64,000 nucleotides of DNA from Trichobilharzia regenti (taxonomy: Eukaryota; Platyhelminthes; Trematoda; Strigeidida; Schistosomatidae): NCBI GenBank assembly GCA_944472135.2, contig OX235264.1, positions 98,218,319-98,282,318 of the forward strand, given 5' to 3'. The first letter of the stretch is position 1; each line of letters starts with the position of its first letter. The position numbers and the translations under genes were made by a program. The notes below the pieces were generated by a model. It was not told the origin of the DNA. It was given only the letters and a program-made list of their open reading frames with translations, and ran no database searches. Of the stretch, positions 55,099-64,000 are shown piece by piece.

Positions 55099-55486
55099 TA
55101 AACTTTAAGCACGACCGTACCCGTGACCTTGAAACGCTCACTGAGCAAGTTAGTAAAACCTGTCAAATAATGTTAACATCATGAGTAAAATATGCTAATC
55201 GAAGCGTTATGTTATCAAATGTGATATGTTGGAAGTTTCAGCTTAGGTTTGGCGAGGATTAATATACGATTTAAGCTAAGAAAAAATTAGGGTTAGGTTA
55301 ACCTAATAAACGCGACATCAGGGTTGGTTCGAGTTAGATTACAGTTAGTTTAGAGACTTTTGCACGTTAGAATTATGTTCAGGAAAGATTAAGGTTATTG
55401 TTAGGTTTAGAAGACCTAAATAATTACATGCATAGAATGTGCTTAAATTATTCTGTTGATATAAGAATAGAACTTGTTCACTGTGG

Positions 55487-55675
55487 TGATAGAGTATAGT
55501 TCCATTGTGGGTAACATTTATTTTGATAAAGTCTCACAGTGTTTGTTATACAGTAATATTTACTGATGACCACGTTTCGAGCACAGTTTATTGCTCAGTA
55601 AATATCACTGCATAATATTATGAGGCTTTATCAAAACAAATTTTACCCACAATGGAATTATACTCTATCGATACT
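55487..55675. repeat. PLE terminal-repeat palindrome
   Basis: Arms 55487-55540 (GATAGAGTATAGTTCCATTG, TTTTGATAAAGTCTC) and about 55620-55673 (GCTTTATCAAAACAAATT, AATGGAATTATACTCTATC) are inverted. The core has TACTGATGACCACGTTTCGA and GAGCACAGTTTATTGCTCAG, a strong hairpin. Related to the 18115-19548 arms. Confidence 0.7.
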
Positions 55676-55969
55676 GCAATCTAAAACTGAGAACTATTTT
55701 TATCACATGTGAGAGAAAGTTATCCTCTGTTACACTTATCTACAGTTTTCATGCATTTTGTTTTTATAAATATATGTGTTCCATACACAAAAATGCTTCC
55801 TTCAGGTGATTGGTGTGTTCTAGGTCATTCTCTGATTGGCGGTAGTTAGTGGTGCTTAAAGTTTAACTCTACCAGGATGCCGAAGCCAACAAGGATCAGA
55901 AAAGTAAAACACCTTCATTAATCATAAATAAAGTATTATGGAATTGCATATTACCACAGCTTCTAAGTC

Positions 55970-55971
55970 TA

Positions 55972-56010
<39 letters not shown>

Positions 56011-56868
56011 TTTATCCTTTAGTTCCCAAAGGAACATAGGGCTTCAGCCACGCGTCTCCATTGCGTTCGGTTCTCTGCCAACGTTTTCATCCCGCCCCAC
56101 TTCTGCCCACACGCTTTCATCTCCTCTTCACATGACTTCCTCGCACTGACAACCAACTCGCCGCTTCCCTTTCGGGTTCCACTCGAGTAATGGCTTGTCT
56201 AGTGATGTCACACACTTGATGGTTTCCTCAGAGTATGTATGGCCAACCAATCCATCTCCATTTCTTCCTGCGTATTTGTTTCACAATCGGTTCCTGCTGG
56301 ACTGCTTCGTTCATTGCCAGAGATCCCTGTTTCTGATCTTTTCCGACCGGTCATCTGATCTTGAGTAGTATTGGGCGAAGACAACTGTTAATCGTCCGTA
56401 GTTTGTTTGAGATGCTCTTTATGACGCGCGGTGCAAGTCTCTGATCCGTATAGTGAGTAGCACTGACTGGCTTCACATTGGAGTTGAAAATCCGGATCTT
56501 ATTTTTGATTATGAGTGCCATTGACCTCCACACAGACTTGAGAGTAAAGAAAGCTTGTCTTGCTTTCCCGATCCTCATTGCTTTGATATCCTCGTCAGTT
56601 CCGCTGTCCTGTAGTAGAAACGATGCTTCCCACGTAGGTAGGCAGGTAAGGGAGGTTGTTTCTTCCAGGTTCCTCCCATTTATGCTAGCTGATTGTTGTC
56701 TGTTGCTGTTGACCAGGAATCTTCATCACCTCTGTTTTCTCTGTGTTAACCTGAAGTCCTATCTTCTCTGGATGCTTGTTCAGCCAACTTGTTGCTTTTC
56801 ACTTGCATATCTTCCAGTTTGTGGGAAATCAGACATATATCATCGGCGAAGTCCAGATCCTCCAAGTC

Positions 56869-56872
<4 letters not shown>
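55970..56872 (-). mobile_element. RTE-like LINE, 3' part
   Basis: Minus strand: ATT repeat tail (55974-56008), then GGAACATAGGGCTTCAGCC, the QGKRRVG / TRQAIT-type region, W.GH, KSISNKLRTINSCLRPILLK, FNSNVKPVSATHYTDQRLAP, RIGKARQAFFTLKSVWRSMA and the EDLDFADDICLISHKLED region at its right end (56815-56868). An AT microsatellite begins at the 5' truncation point. Confidence 0.8.
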
Positions 56873-56905
<33 letters not shown>

Positions 56906-56906
56906 G
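56865..56906. repeat. AT microsatellite
   Basis: TATA units with short CA interruptions, abutting the LINE 5' truncation. Other AT runs of 18-24 bp are at 49752-49770, 50624-50637 and 57954-57977. Confidence 0.85.
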
Positions 56907-57134
56907 AAAGAGTTTTACTGAACTAAAAAAGCTTACCATTTGACGAATTCTTTACCTAAGCTTTATATTCATTAACGCATTGCTAGCATTTCCTTAACAA
57001 CTCTCTGCAAATGAATTTCACAATAACTGGGTTTCACAGTTGAAGTGTGAAAGGCAAACTCGCCAGGTGAGAGTTACTTGAATACAAATAAACAATTTAC
57101 TAAATATGTAGACTAAAATTTGTGCACTCTGGTA

Positions 57135-57270
57135 GAGTATAATTCCATAATCATATAATCATATGATATGATTATGAGCAATAAATTGTGCTCGAAACGT
57201 CATCAGTAAACATTACTGTATAACACTGTGAGACTTTATCAAAACAAAAATTTACCCATAATGGAATGTA
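57135..57270 (+). repeat. PLE terminal-repeat fragment
   Basis: GGTAGAGTATAATTCCATAA, GAGCAATAAATTGTGCTCGA, AACGTCATCAGTAAACATTA, CTTTATCAAAACAAAAATTT and CCCATAATGGAATG: same words as the 55487 and 13.7-kb PLE ends. Confidence 0.65.
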
Positions 57271-57622
57271 GACTAAAAGTTAACATTACGGTGTCACGAC
57301 GATTTAGTTTCATAGTACACTACATTGATTCAAGATACACACAGTAACGCCCAAAGACGATTCCTTAAACATTCTGTTTATTGCCCTGCCAAGTTACAGC
57401 TGAATTATATCAGTTAAACTATGTCAGCTATTATCAAAAACCTTGTGAATGATTTGAAGCAGCTAATTAAAGTATGCGAATGGTAAACTTGTTTTTATAA
57501 ATTACTTATATTTCAAAATATTTATACAGACAGCTTAAATTACACCAGATAGATAATTCTTCTTTTTTGGTGCCGTAAGAAAGTTTTCCAATCAATCATA
57601 ATAAATAATGTTTTTTGAATAT

Positions 57623-57790
57623 AGCTTGATTTTACCCCGTATTTTTTCTAAAGATATGGAATTTTCAGCATATGATATCGGTAGCCCAGATTTTGCAGGC
57701 CAACCATTGATATCAGGTCTGTGTCGGCCGGGGATCGAACCCCGGACCATGTACATGATCTCAACCTAACCATTATTTACACACAGCTAG
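57623..57790 (-). repeat. SINE-B copy 4, diverged
   Basis: Minus strand: AGCTTGATTTTACCCCGTAT, GATATCGGTAGCCCAGATTT, ACCATTGATATCAGGTCTGT, B box GGGGATCGAACCCC and a decayed A-box end (CAACCTAACCATT). Confidence 0.8.
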
Positions 57791-57977
57791 AAAATCATAC
57801 AAGATTAATTGAAAAATGTACTGTTTAACTTTTCCGTCTAATCATACGTTGTCTAGAACATAACATTTCATAGCCAAAAGTCGACAATAATACAATTTCT
57901 ACCACGCAACTTTAGTCTTTGTGACGTTTAGCAATAAAGAGTTCATTTATTCTATATATATATATATATATATATAT

Positions 57978-58207
57978 CGATTCCTTTAAGTTCCCAGTGG
58001 AATATAGGGCTTCAAGCTACAGGCTTGAAGTTTCTGAAGCACTGTTTATTTTTACAGGATGAGGTTGCTAGCCTCATGCCCAAACTTTCCTCTCTACCAG
58101 CATTATTTCTGGCTTAACGAGGTAAAGGAGTGAATCGACCAGGAATCGAACCCTAGACCATGTGCATGGTCGGCGAGCATCCTAACCACTGTTGCACTGA
58201 CGCACAA
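57978..58207 (-). repeat. SINE-A
   Basis: Minus strand: CCCAGTGGAATATAGGGC tail, AGGTTGCTAGCCTCATGCCC body, GGAATCGAACCC B box, CATGTGCATGGTCGGCGAGC and CACTGACGCAC head. An AT run abuts the tail. Confidence 0.87.
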
Positions 58208-59034
58208 TAAGAGCATAAAGTTTCTCCTAACCTACAGGGGTTTAAGTCGCAGAGAGAGAGAGAGAGACAAACAGACGGACCCAGCCACCTCCCACTCCCG
58301 TAATATCGCAAATACATTTTGTTGATGCGTGCCAACAAGTATTCGATACGGGGGTCCAGGGTTTCCTCCTGATATTTACATCAATCAACCAAACATAGAT
58401 TGAGAGTGCACCACGATGATGATTACAATATTTCAAACATGACCGTTAGCATTCAGCCAGCACCAACATCAAGGAATAGGCACTCATGATGCTGGTTACT
58501 GGTCTGGTGATTCATCTGTGCATGCATTACAGTTGTCCTGCAGGAGGTCAATCCTGAGGCACGGAATAGCCCGACGACAAGGTCTCTGACTACAGCTCTA
58601 GAATATGTCTCGACTGAAAGCTACACATATAATCATATTCATATACCTTAGTCTTCATATATTTTCTTCTTGTGATATCCATCTTTCGTGTACTTATTTA
58701 GTGTACATAGATATCTAAAAAAAGCAGCAATGCATAAAGTTTTTTTGTCTATTCTGATACATCGACATGAACTAACGGCTTGATGAAGGAATTTTTGGAC
58801 AAGAGAACATCTTTGTCAAGTCATTAGCCTATTTTATCTCTCACTGTCAAGAAACAGTGATCTTATTTTCTCTCTATCTTTTCACCACTTCCATAAGCTA
58901 TCATTTCTTTACAATACAATCAATTTACAGCAACAAATAAGAATTCCAACTTGAAATAACTCAGTTAGAGGAGGACAAAATGTTTATTCTGCGTGTTATT
59001 GTGTTCTTTGAGTCGGAAGATTTAAATGACAACC
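58208..59034. other. Unassigned; GA repeat and GC-richer patch
   Basis: A GA run at 58252-58266, then 58270-58620 is less AT-rich than its surroundings but shows no motif I recognise on either strand. Terminal-repeat-like words (TATTGTGTTCTTTGAGTCGG) appear at about 58998. Confidence 0.35.
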
Positions 59035-59620
59035 ACTGAAGATATTTAATTGAATTTGAGATTTTCCCATCGACTGACTGAACCAAAGTGCTCGGTCTCA
59101 GGTTGACACGTCTGTTGGCTTCTTGTGCAGATGCTTCGACGATGTCTGGGCATTTAACTAGTATTTAATTGGTGGATGGTGACTAGCAGTGAAATCCAGG
59201 ACAACGCGCATTTCGTCCTACTTAGGGCCCGTCATCTGGATGTACCTGCTAGTCACCACCCCCCAGTTAAATACTAATTAAATGCCCAGAAATCGTCGAA
59301 GCATCTGCACAGGAAGCCAACAGACATGTCAACCTAAGACCTAGCACTTCGGTGCAATCAATCGACGGGAAAATCTAAAATTCAATTAAATGGTTAATAT
59401 GACCTGCTGGAAAAGAGGTGGCTCTCGTGACCTAAGTGGTCTCGTGGATAACACTAAGGTGTTTAAAACTAAGGTCACTGGGTTCGAACCTCGGTGGGGA
59501 CATCATCACTCAATGACTGAGGAATGCAGGTACATCCAGTTGGCGAGTCCCAAATAGGAGGAAATGCTCGTTGCGTTGTCCTGGGTTCCACTGCTAGTCA
59601 ACATCCACAAATTAAACACT
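59035..59620. repeat. S-alpha inverted pair, two hammerheads
   Basis: Reversed tail (CTCAGGTTGACACGTCTG) and a minus-strand hammerhead (about 59190-59258) face a plus-strand tail (59270-59390), head (GGCTCTCGTGACCTAAGTGG; B box GGGTTCGAACC) and hammerhead (about 59530-59590). Outer ends TTTAATTGGTGGATGGTGAC and its near-complement match. Minus core reads ATGACGG, plus core TTGGCGA, so both are altered. Confidence 0.8.
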
Positions 59621-59652
59621 GAAGATATTGTCTAAGTGGACAATGGAAAGTT
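59612..59652 (+). ncRNA. Hammerhead-like fold in PLE-type terminal repeat
   Basis: CTGAAGA (59619-59625), a U-G closing pair, a 6-bp stem II ATTGTC/GACAAT (59627-59632 with 59639-59644) and GAAA (59646-59649). Stem II differs in every pair set from the 8.2-kb version yet still pairs. Stems I and III are not convincing, so this is a remnant. Confidence 0.35.
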
Positions 59653-60454
59653 TTACAGTTGAAGCAGTCAGTCAGCTCAGAGAATACTACAATACCACAA
59701 AATCTTTCCTATTACTAAGACGTATGACACACTCACTCATCCGTGTTGATGGTGAATTAAGGGGGGAAGGATTACCACATATAAGTCGATAATGCTTCAT
59801 TAACTCGTGATGAAAAATAGTATTTTAAGTGAAACGTAAACATTTATAAACCGTCACTCATCATCATGAAAGAGTTTTACTTTATGAAACAAAATAATCT
59901 AAACTATTCTCGTAGTAAAACGTTTTTTATAAATAAACAAATACGAAATTGAAGGATCATTTTCTGCCTTTCTCTCAGTATCTTTCTGTCTCTTCTCTAG
60001 AGTTTTGCTCTGTCGTATACACTAGGAAAATAAACAGAATCAGTCTTTAGTTTCCTGTATTGACTTGTATATTCTACTTAAATCTAACTTTACATAAACG
60101 TGAGTAAAGGAAAGGAAAGAGGTAGAGATAAATAAAAAAGAATGGAGAGCTCACGAATAATTAGAGAACGATACTAAAAGAATGTCTTTATATGTTTAAA
60201 TGCGAATGGACAGTTTTAATCTTTTTTCTCTTAACTAATTCATCTATTTAGAAAGAAAGATCTTAGAGAACTCTGCGTTTTTGAGTGGGTGTATTGGTGA
60301 GTTCTTATTAATCTTGTTAATGTATGTAGAAAGAAAGAGATTTTATACAATGATTTTTTACTTTTGGCTTTGAAAAAGAATTTTCCCTTTTCCTCTGTTT
60401 TTTGTATTCCATGGTATAAATCCTACCTGACTATGAATGATTCGATCCTATCAT

Positions 60455-60690
60455 TCCCTTAGTTCTCTAGTGAAAGACAGCCCTTCGGGAGCACATTTGC
60501 ACTTCATCCTATTCGCCACAGGCCTTTTTTATCTGGCTTGACGATTGCCGATAAGCTCTGATTTCCTTCTCACACGGTCTTCTCTATGTCACACTCGAAC
60601 CCTTGCCCAACACATAATTCCCATTTGAGTTCCACTGAAGCGACGGTCTGGCTCATGAGACCGCTCAACGGTTTTCTCAGCCTATATCCT
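60455..60690 (-). mobile_element. RTE-like LINE 3' end, decayed
   Basis: TTCCCTTAGTTCTCTAGTGA, ACACGGTCTTCTCTATGTCA, GAGTTCCACTGAAGCGACGG and CGGTTTTCTCAGCCTATATC follow the minus-strand order of the LINE 3' end. It lies head-on against the next LINE. Confidence 0.6.
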
Positions 60691-62050
60691 GTCCATTCCA
60701 AGCAAAACACTAAGCTGCATCCTCCTCGAGAGAATCAAACAAGCCAACCTCGATATAAAACTTCGACCAAAACAAGCTGGATTCAGGAGAAACAAGTCAT
60801 GTATTGATCAAATCGCCACTCTAAGGATCATCATTGAACAAAGCTTCGAATGACAGTCACCTCTCTATCTCAACTTCATCGATTTTGAAAAAACCTTCAA
60901 CAGACAGCGTCGATCGAGAGGTGATGTGGCTACTACTTCACTACTACGGGGTCCCATCGACAATTATACATCTCATTCAACAGTTATACGTCAATGCTGC
61001 ATGTCAAGTAATCCACAACGGGAAACTTACGGAAGCCTTCGAAGTGAGGACGGAAGTGAGACAAGGCTGTCTATTATCGCCAATGATCTTCCTGATTGGA
61101 ATAGATTGGATAATGCGATAGACAGCCGGCCGGGCAATGAGGAAACAGGCATAATATGTAACCACACAAAATACTTGGAGGATCTGGACTTCGCTGATGA
61201 TATATGTCTGATTTCCCACAAACTGGAAGATATGCAAGTGAAAAGCAACAAGCTGGCAGAAGAAGCATCCAGAGAAGATGCGACTTCAGGTGAACATAGA
61301 GAAAACAGTGATAGATGATGAAGATTCCTGGCCAACACCAACAGAAACAACAACAGACAACAATCAGCTAGCATAAATGGGAGGAACCTGGAAGAAACAG
61401 CCTCCCTTACCTGCCTACCCACGTGGGAAGCATCGTTTCTACTACAGGCCAGCGGAACTGACGAGGATATCAAAGCAGTGAGGATCGGGAAAGCAAGACA
61501 AGCTTTCATTACTCTCAAGTCTGTGTGGAGGTCAATGGCACTCAGAATCAAAAATAAGATCCGGATTTTCAACTCCAATGTGAAGCCAGTCAGTGCTACT
61601 CACTATACGGATCAGAGACTTGCACCGCGCGTCATAAAGAGCATCTCAAACAAACTACAGACCTTCATCAACAGTTGTCTTCGCTCAATACTCAAGATGA
61701 GATGGACAGCCAGAAAAGATCAGCAACAGGGATCTCTGGCAATGAACGAAGCAATCCAGCAGGAACCGATTGTGCAACAAATATGCAGGAAGAAATGTAG
61801 TTGGTGGATTGGCTGGCCATACTCTGAGGAAACCATCAAGTGTGTAACATCACTAGACAAGCCATTACTCGAGTGGAACCCGAATGGGAAGCGGCGAGTT
61901 GGTTGTCAGTGCGAGGAAGTCATGTGAAGAGGAGATGAAAGCGTGTGGGCAGAATGGAGCGGGATGAAAACTTTGGCAGAGAACCGAACGCAATGGAGAC
62001 GCGCGGCTGAAGCATCATGCTCCTCTGGGAATTAAAGGAAATAATAATAT
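60690..62050 (+). mobile_element. RTE-like LINE, longest copy (RT to 3' end)
   Basis: In broken frames it encodes, in order: SKTLSCILLERIKQANLDIK, LRPKQAGFRRNKSCIDQIAT, LRIIIEQS, LYLNFIDFEKTF (motif A), LLLHYYGVPSTIIHLIQQLY, HNGKLTEAFEVRTEVRQGC, LLSPMIFLIGIDWIM (motif B), LEDLDFADDICLISHKLED (catalytic FADD, 61172-61230), KSNKLAEEAS, RIGKARQAFITLKSVWRSMA, KSISNKLQTFINSCLRSILK, QEPIVQQICRKKCSWWIGW and ARVEPE/LEWNPNGKRRVG. The 3' end is GAAGCATCATGCTCCTCTGG plus an AATAATAAT tail. N-terminal endonuclease is absent. Frameshifts near 60850, 60900, 61120, 61310 and 61850. Confidence 0.85.
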
Positions 62051-62059
62051 CCAATCAAG

Positions 62060-62375
62060 CTATACTTCCGTTTCGCAGATTTGTCATGCGGTGGGTTCTA
62101 GGTACGTTTGTTGCCAGCTAGAGTTTCCCACTGCTTGTCCATTCCGGACAGTCTTCTTATCTTCACTGTGGAGTGAATGCCTGTATTGGCGAAAGTCCAC
62201 AGGAGCTTGTTAGAAGTTTTTGGTGCAGCATAGGCCAAGTCTCTGAACCATATAGAAGCATTGGCTTGACCCTTGTTGAAGTAGATTTCTACAGTGATTT
62301 CAGCTTAATGAAAATCTTCCTTGCAATTCCGGTCATGAATAGCTTTTACATCCGCATCCTTGCTCAGATGTGATT
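62060..62375 (-). mobile_element. Non-LTR RT fragment, decayed
   Basis: Minus-strand pieces resemble the stretch before and after 'xLYGSExW' in LINE-2-like elements (CTTCTATATGGTTCAGAG, TTCATTAAGCTGAAATCAC). Frames broken. Confidence 0.4.
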
Positions 62376-62789
62376 TTCTTAGATAAGCTTTATGAAGACT
62401 AGTGGAAGTTTTGAACAAGTTCTAAGCTTCCCTGGCTTACATACTTTACATAATTTTGTCTGCCAAAAAGTGTCACTTCATTGGCACTAAGATAAGTGCA
62501 GAAATCGAAATCAAACTGAACAAATAACAATTGATTTGAGTTGTGTAGAAAGAAGATTTGTAGGCTTTCCTGCCTGAATCATCATAAATCCTAATTAAAT
62601 TTGTGACTTAGGGATTGATTTGTTATTGGGGGAAAGCCTTTTTTACTTAGATTGTGAGAATGGTATTGTGCTGCAGTCTTCTGAACATTTCACGCAGAAA
62701 TGTCCCAATGCTTTGCATGCGATTAGCTCCTGTCGAATGTAAGATGAAGCTACATAACGTGTCTCTTATCCAGCTCGTAGTTTAAAGAT

Positions 62790-63310
62790 AGGGTGTTAAG
62801 TGATAAGGTGTGGTGACTACTTCACCTATTTGAGAAGCTGCATCAGCTGCAACTTATTGATTGACGATGAAATCTCAGCACGGGTGCGAACTACTTGTGT
62901 GGTATTTGCCAGGTTAAATCTTCCAGGGCGTAGGCATGATATTGAGCTATTGACTAGGCAACGTGTTCACTGGACAACAGCTTGCCCTGTCCTTCTTTGT
63001 GGCTGTGCAACGTAGCCATCGAAAGTAGAAGAGACGTAAAGATTAGCTACCTTTGACAACAGATGTTAGTATTCCATCTCGCATTTGTAATATGGAGAGC
63101 AATACTGAGGCTAGGCTTAGAAAGTTAAGTAAGTAAGGAAACTAAATTAGTGACGTTGTGAAGCTACACCGATTGTAATGCCTAAGATGCATGATACGCA
63201 TGCCAATCCATCGTCTTCCCAGACAGGCAATATTAAATGACGTAGGATTAGGTTGAAAAAGAGTCAGGGGAAGTCAAATCAAAAGCTGGCATCAGTCCAT
63301 AATGTTTTTG
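62790..63310 (+). mobile_element. LINE-2, decayed
   Basis: Encodes YFTYLRSCISCNLLIDDEIS, ARVRTTCVVFARLNLPGRRH, TACPVLLCGCAT (from 'RPVLLYGCETW') and then RLATFDNRC in order; downstream matches GGTGAAAA.GAGTCAGGGGAAG. Later frames are lost. Confidence 0.65.
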
Positions 63311-63699
63311 AAGGATAGTTTGAACTGGATGTTTGCAGTCCTTAAAGTGCCAAGAACCACTGACTTCAGACTGTTGATGGTATGGTATAAAATGCTTTTC
63401 AATGGCTCTGGTACATTCACTCTTTGTATTTTCAGAAAGCGACTCAGCTCTCTTTTTCACCATGTTACTCCTCCTGTACATTTTTACTCATTAAAATTTT
63501 TTGGAATCTGTTTTTCTGTCTTAAGTATACCTTCATGTGCTACATAGAATGCAGCAACTTTTACTCCCGTGCAAAGTTCTATGTTGAAGCTTAGTTAGTC
63601 ACCTGGGACAGAAAACCTTGCCTTGGTTTTCTCAACACCCTGGGATCATTTAAAATAATTTTATGGTGATTCAATCCATTCTGGTGCTCAAATTATTAT

Positions 63700-63927
63700 T
63701 TTTTCCCTTCACGTTCCCCAGTGGAACATAGGACTTCAAGCTAGAGGCTTGAAGTTCCTGTAGCAGTGTTTATTTTACAGGATGGGGTTGCCAGCCTCAT
63801 ACCCAACTTTTCCTCTTTACCAGCATTATTTCTGGCTTAGCGAGGTAAAGGAGTGCGTCGGTCGGGGATCAAACCCCGGACCATGTGCATGGTCGGCGAG
63901 CGTCCTAACCGCTATGCCACCGACGCG
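63700..63927 (-). repeat. SINE-A with probable target duplication
   Basis: Complete minus-strand copy (tail CCCAGTGGAACATAGGAC, body, B box GGGGATCAAACCCC, head CCACCGACGC). GCTCAAA lies on both sides (left at about 63688, right at 63928), a short duplication. Confidence 0.88.
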
Positions 63928-64000
63928 CTCAAACTATATAGATATTTATATTGACTGCTTCCCTAGTATGCTTAAAAGATATTTTTCCCCAAATCTAATC

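Noticed and set aside
1..64000. CRISPR arrays, bacterial operons, rRNA genes
   Set aside because: None seen; codon structure, introns, SINEs and LINEs show a eukaryotic genome.

Overview
The window reads as Schistosoma (blood fluke) nuclear DNA. It is AT-rich with many AT and ATT microsatellites. It is packed with decayed flatworm-type non-LTR retrotransposons, Penelope-like elements (PLEs) carrying reverse transcriptase and GIY-YIG endonuclease remnants, and tRNA-derived SINEs. One SINE family carries the schistosome S-alpha type hammerhead ribozyme. The species cannot be told from the sequence alone.

Host gene: I can support one protein-coding gene, on the minus strand. Two short internal exons, 43930-44047 and 17697-17759, have good splice sites, matching phase and a joined reading that resembles the NDRG (N-myc downstream-regulated, alpha/beta-hydrolase fold) family. 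The 26.2 kb between them is then one intron, and most of the window is intron or flank filled with mobile elements. The remaining exons were not found here.

Layout: 1-8 kb holds a PLE fragment with inverted terminal repeats, RTE-like LINE pieces, a CR1-like RT fragment (minus) and SINEs. 8-10.2 kb holds PLE terminal palindromes and a PLE carrying two SINE-B insertions. 10.4-13 kb holds a CR1-like RT 3' half and an RTE-like LINE. 13.6-16.1 kb is a minus-strand PLE interrupted by a solo LTR and a SINE-B. 17-28 kb has exon B, a PLE with 254-bp inverted arms, and LINEs. 28-43 kb is SINE-C and S-alpha clusters, more PLEs and SINE-A. Exon A is at 44 kb. 45-64 kb has a PLE with clear target duplications, SINE-A, SINE-C and S-alpha copies, and the longest RTE-like LINE (60.7-62.05 kb).

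How the elements relate: the RTE-like LINE and SINE-A share a 3' end, so the LINE probably mobilised SINE-A. SINE-A and SINE-B share one tRNA-like head with different bodies. S-alpha and the family I call SINE-C share another plan: a tRNA-like pol III head followed by a hammerhead ribozyme. SINE-C has different stem I and stem III sequences that still pair, and its copies occur as head-to-tail and inverted pairs, as expected of retrozyme-like RNA. A third hammerhead-like fold lies in the terminal repeats of one PLE family. These ribozyme-bearing repeats are the best candidates for something undescribed; none of this could be checked by search or folding software here.
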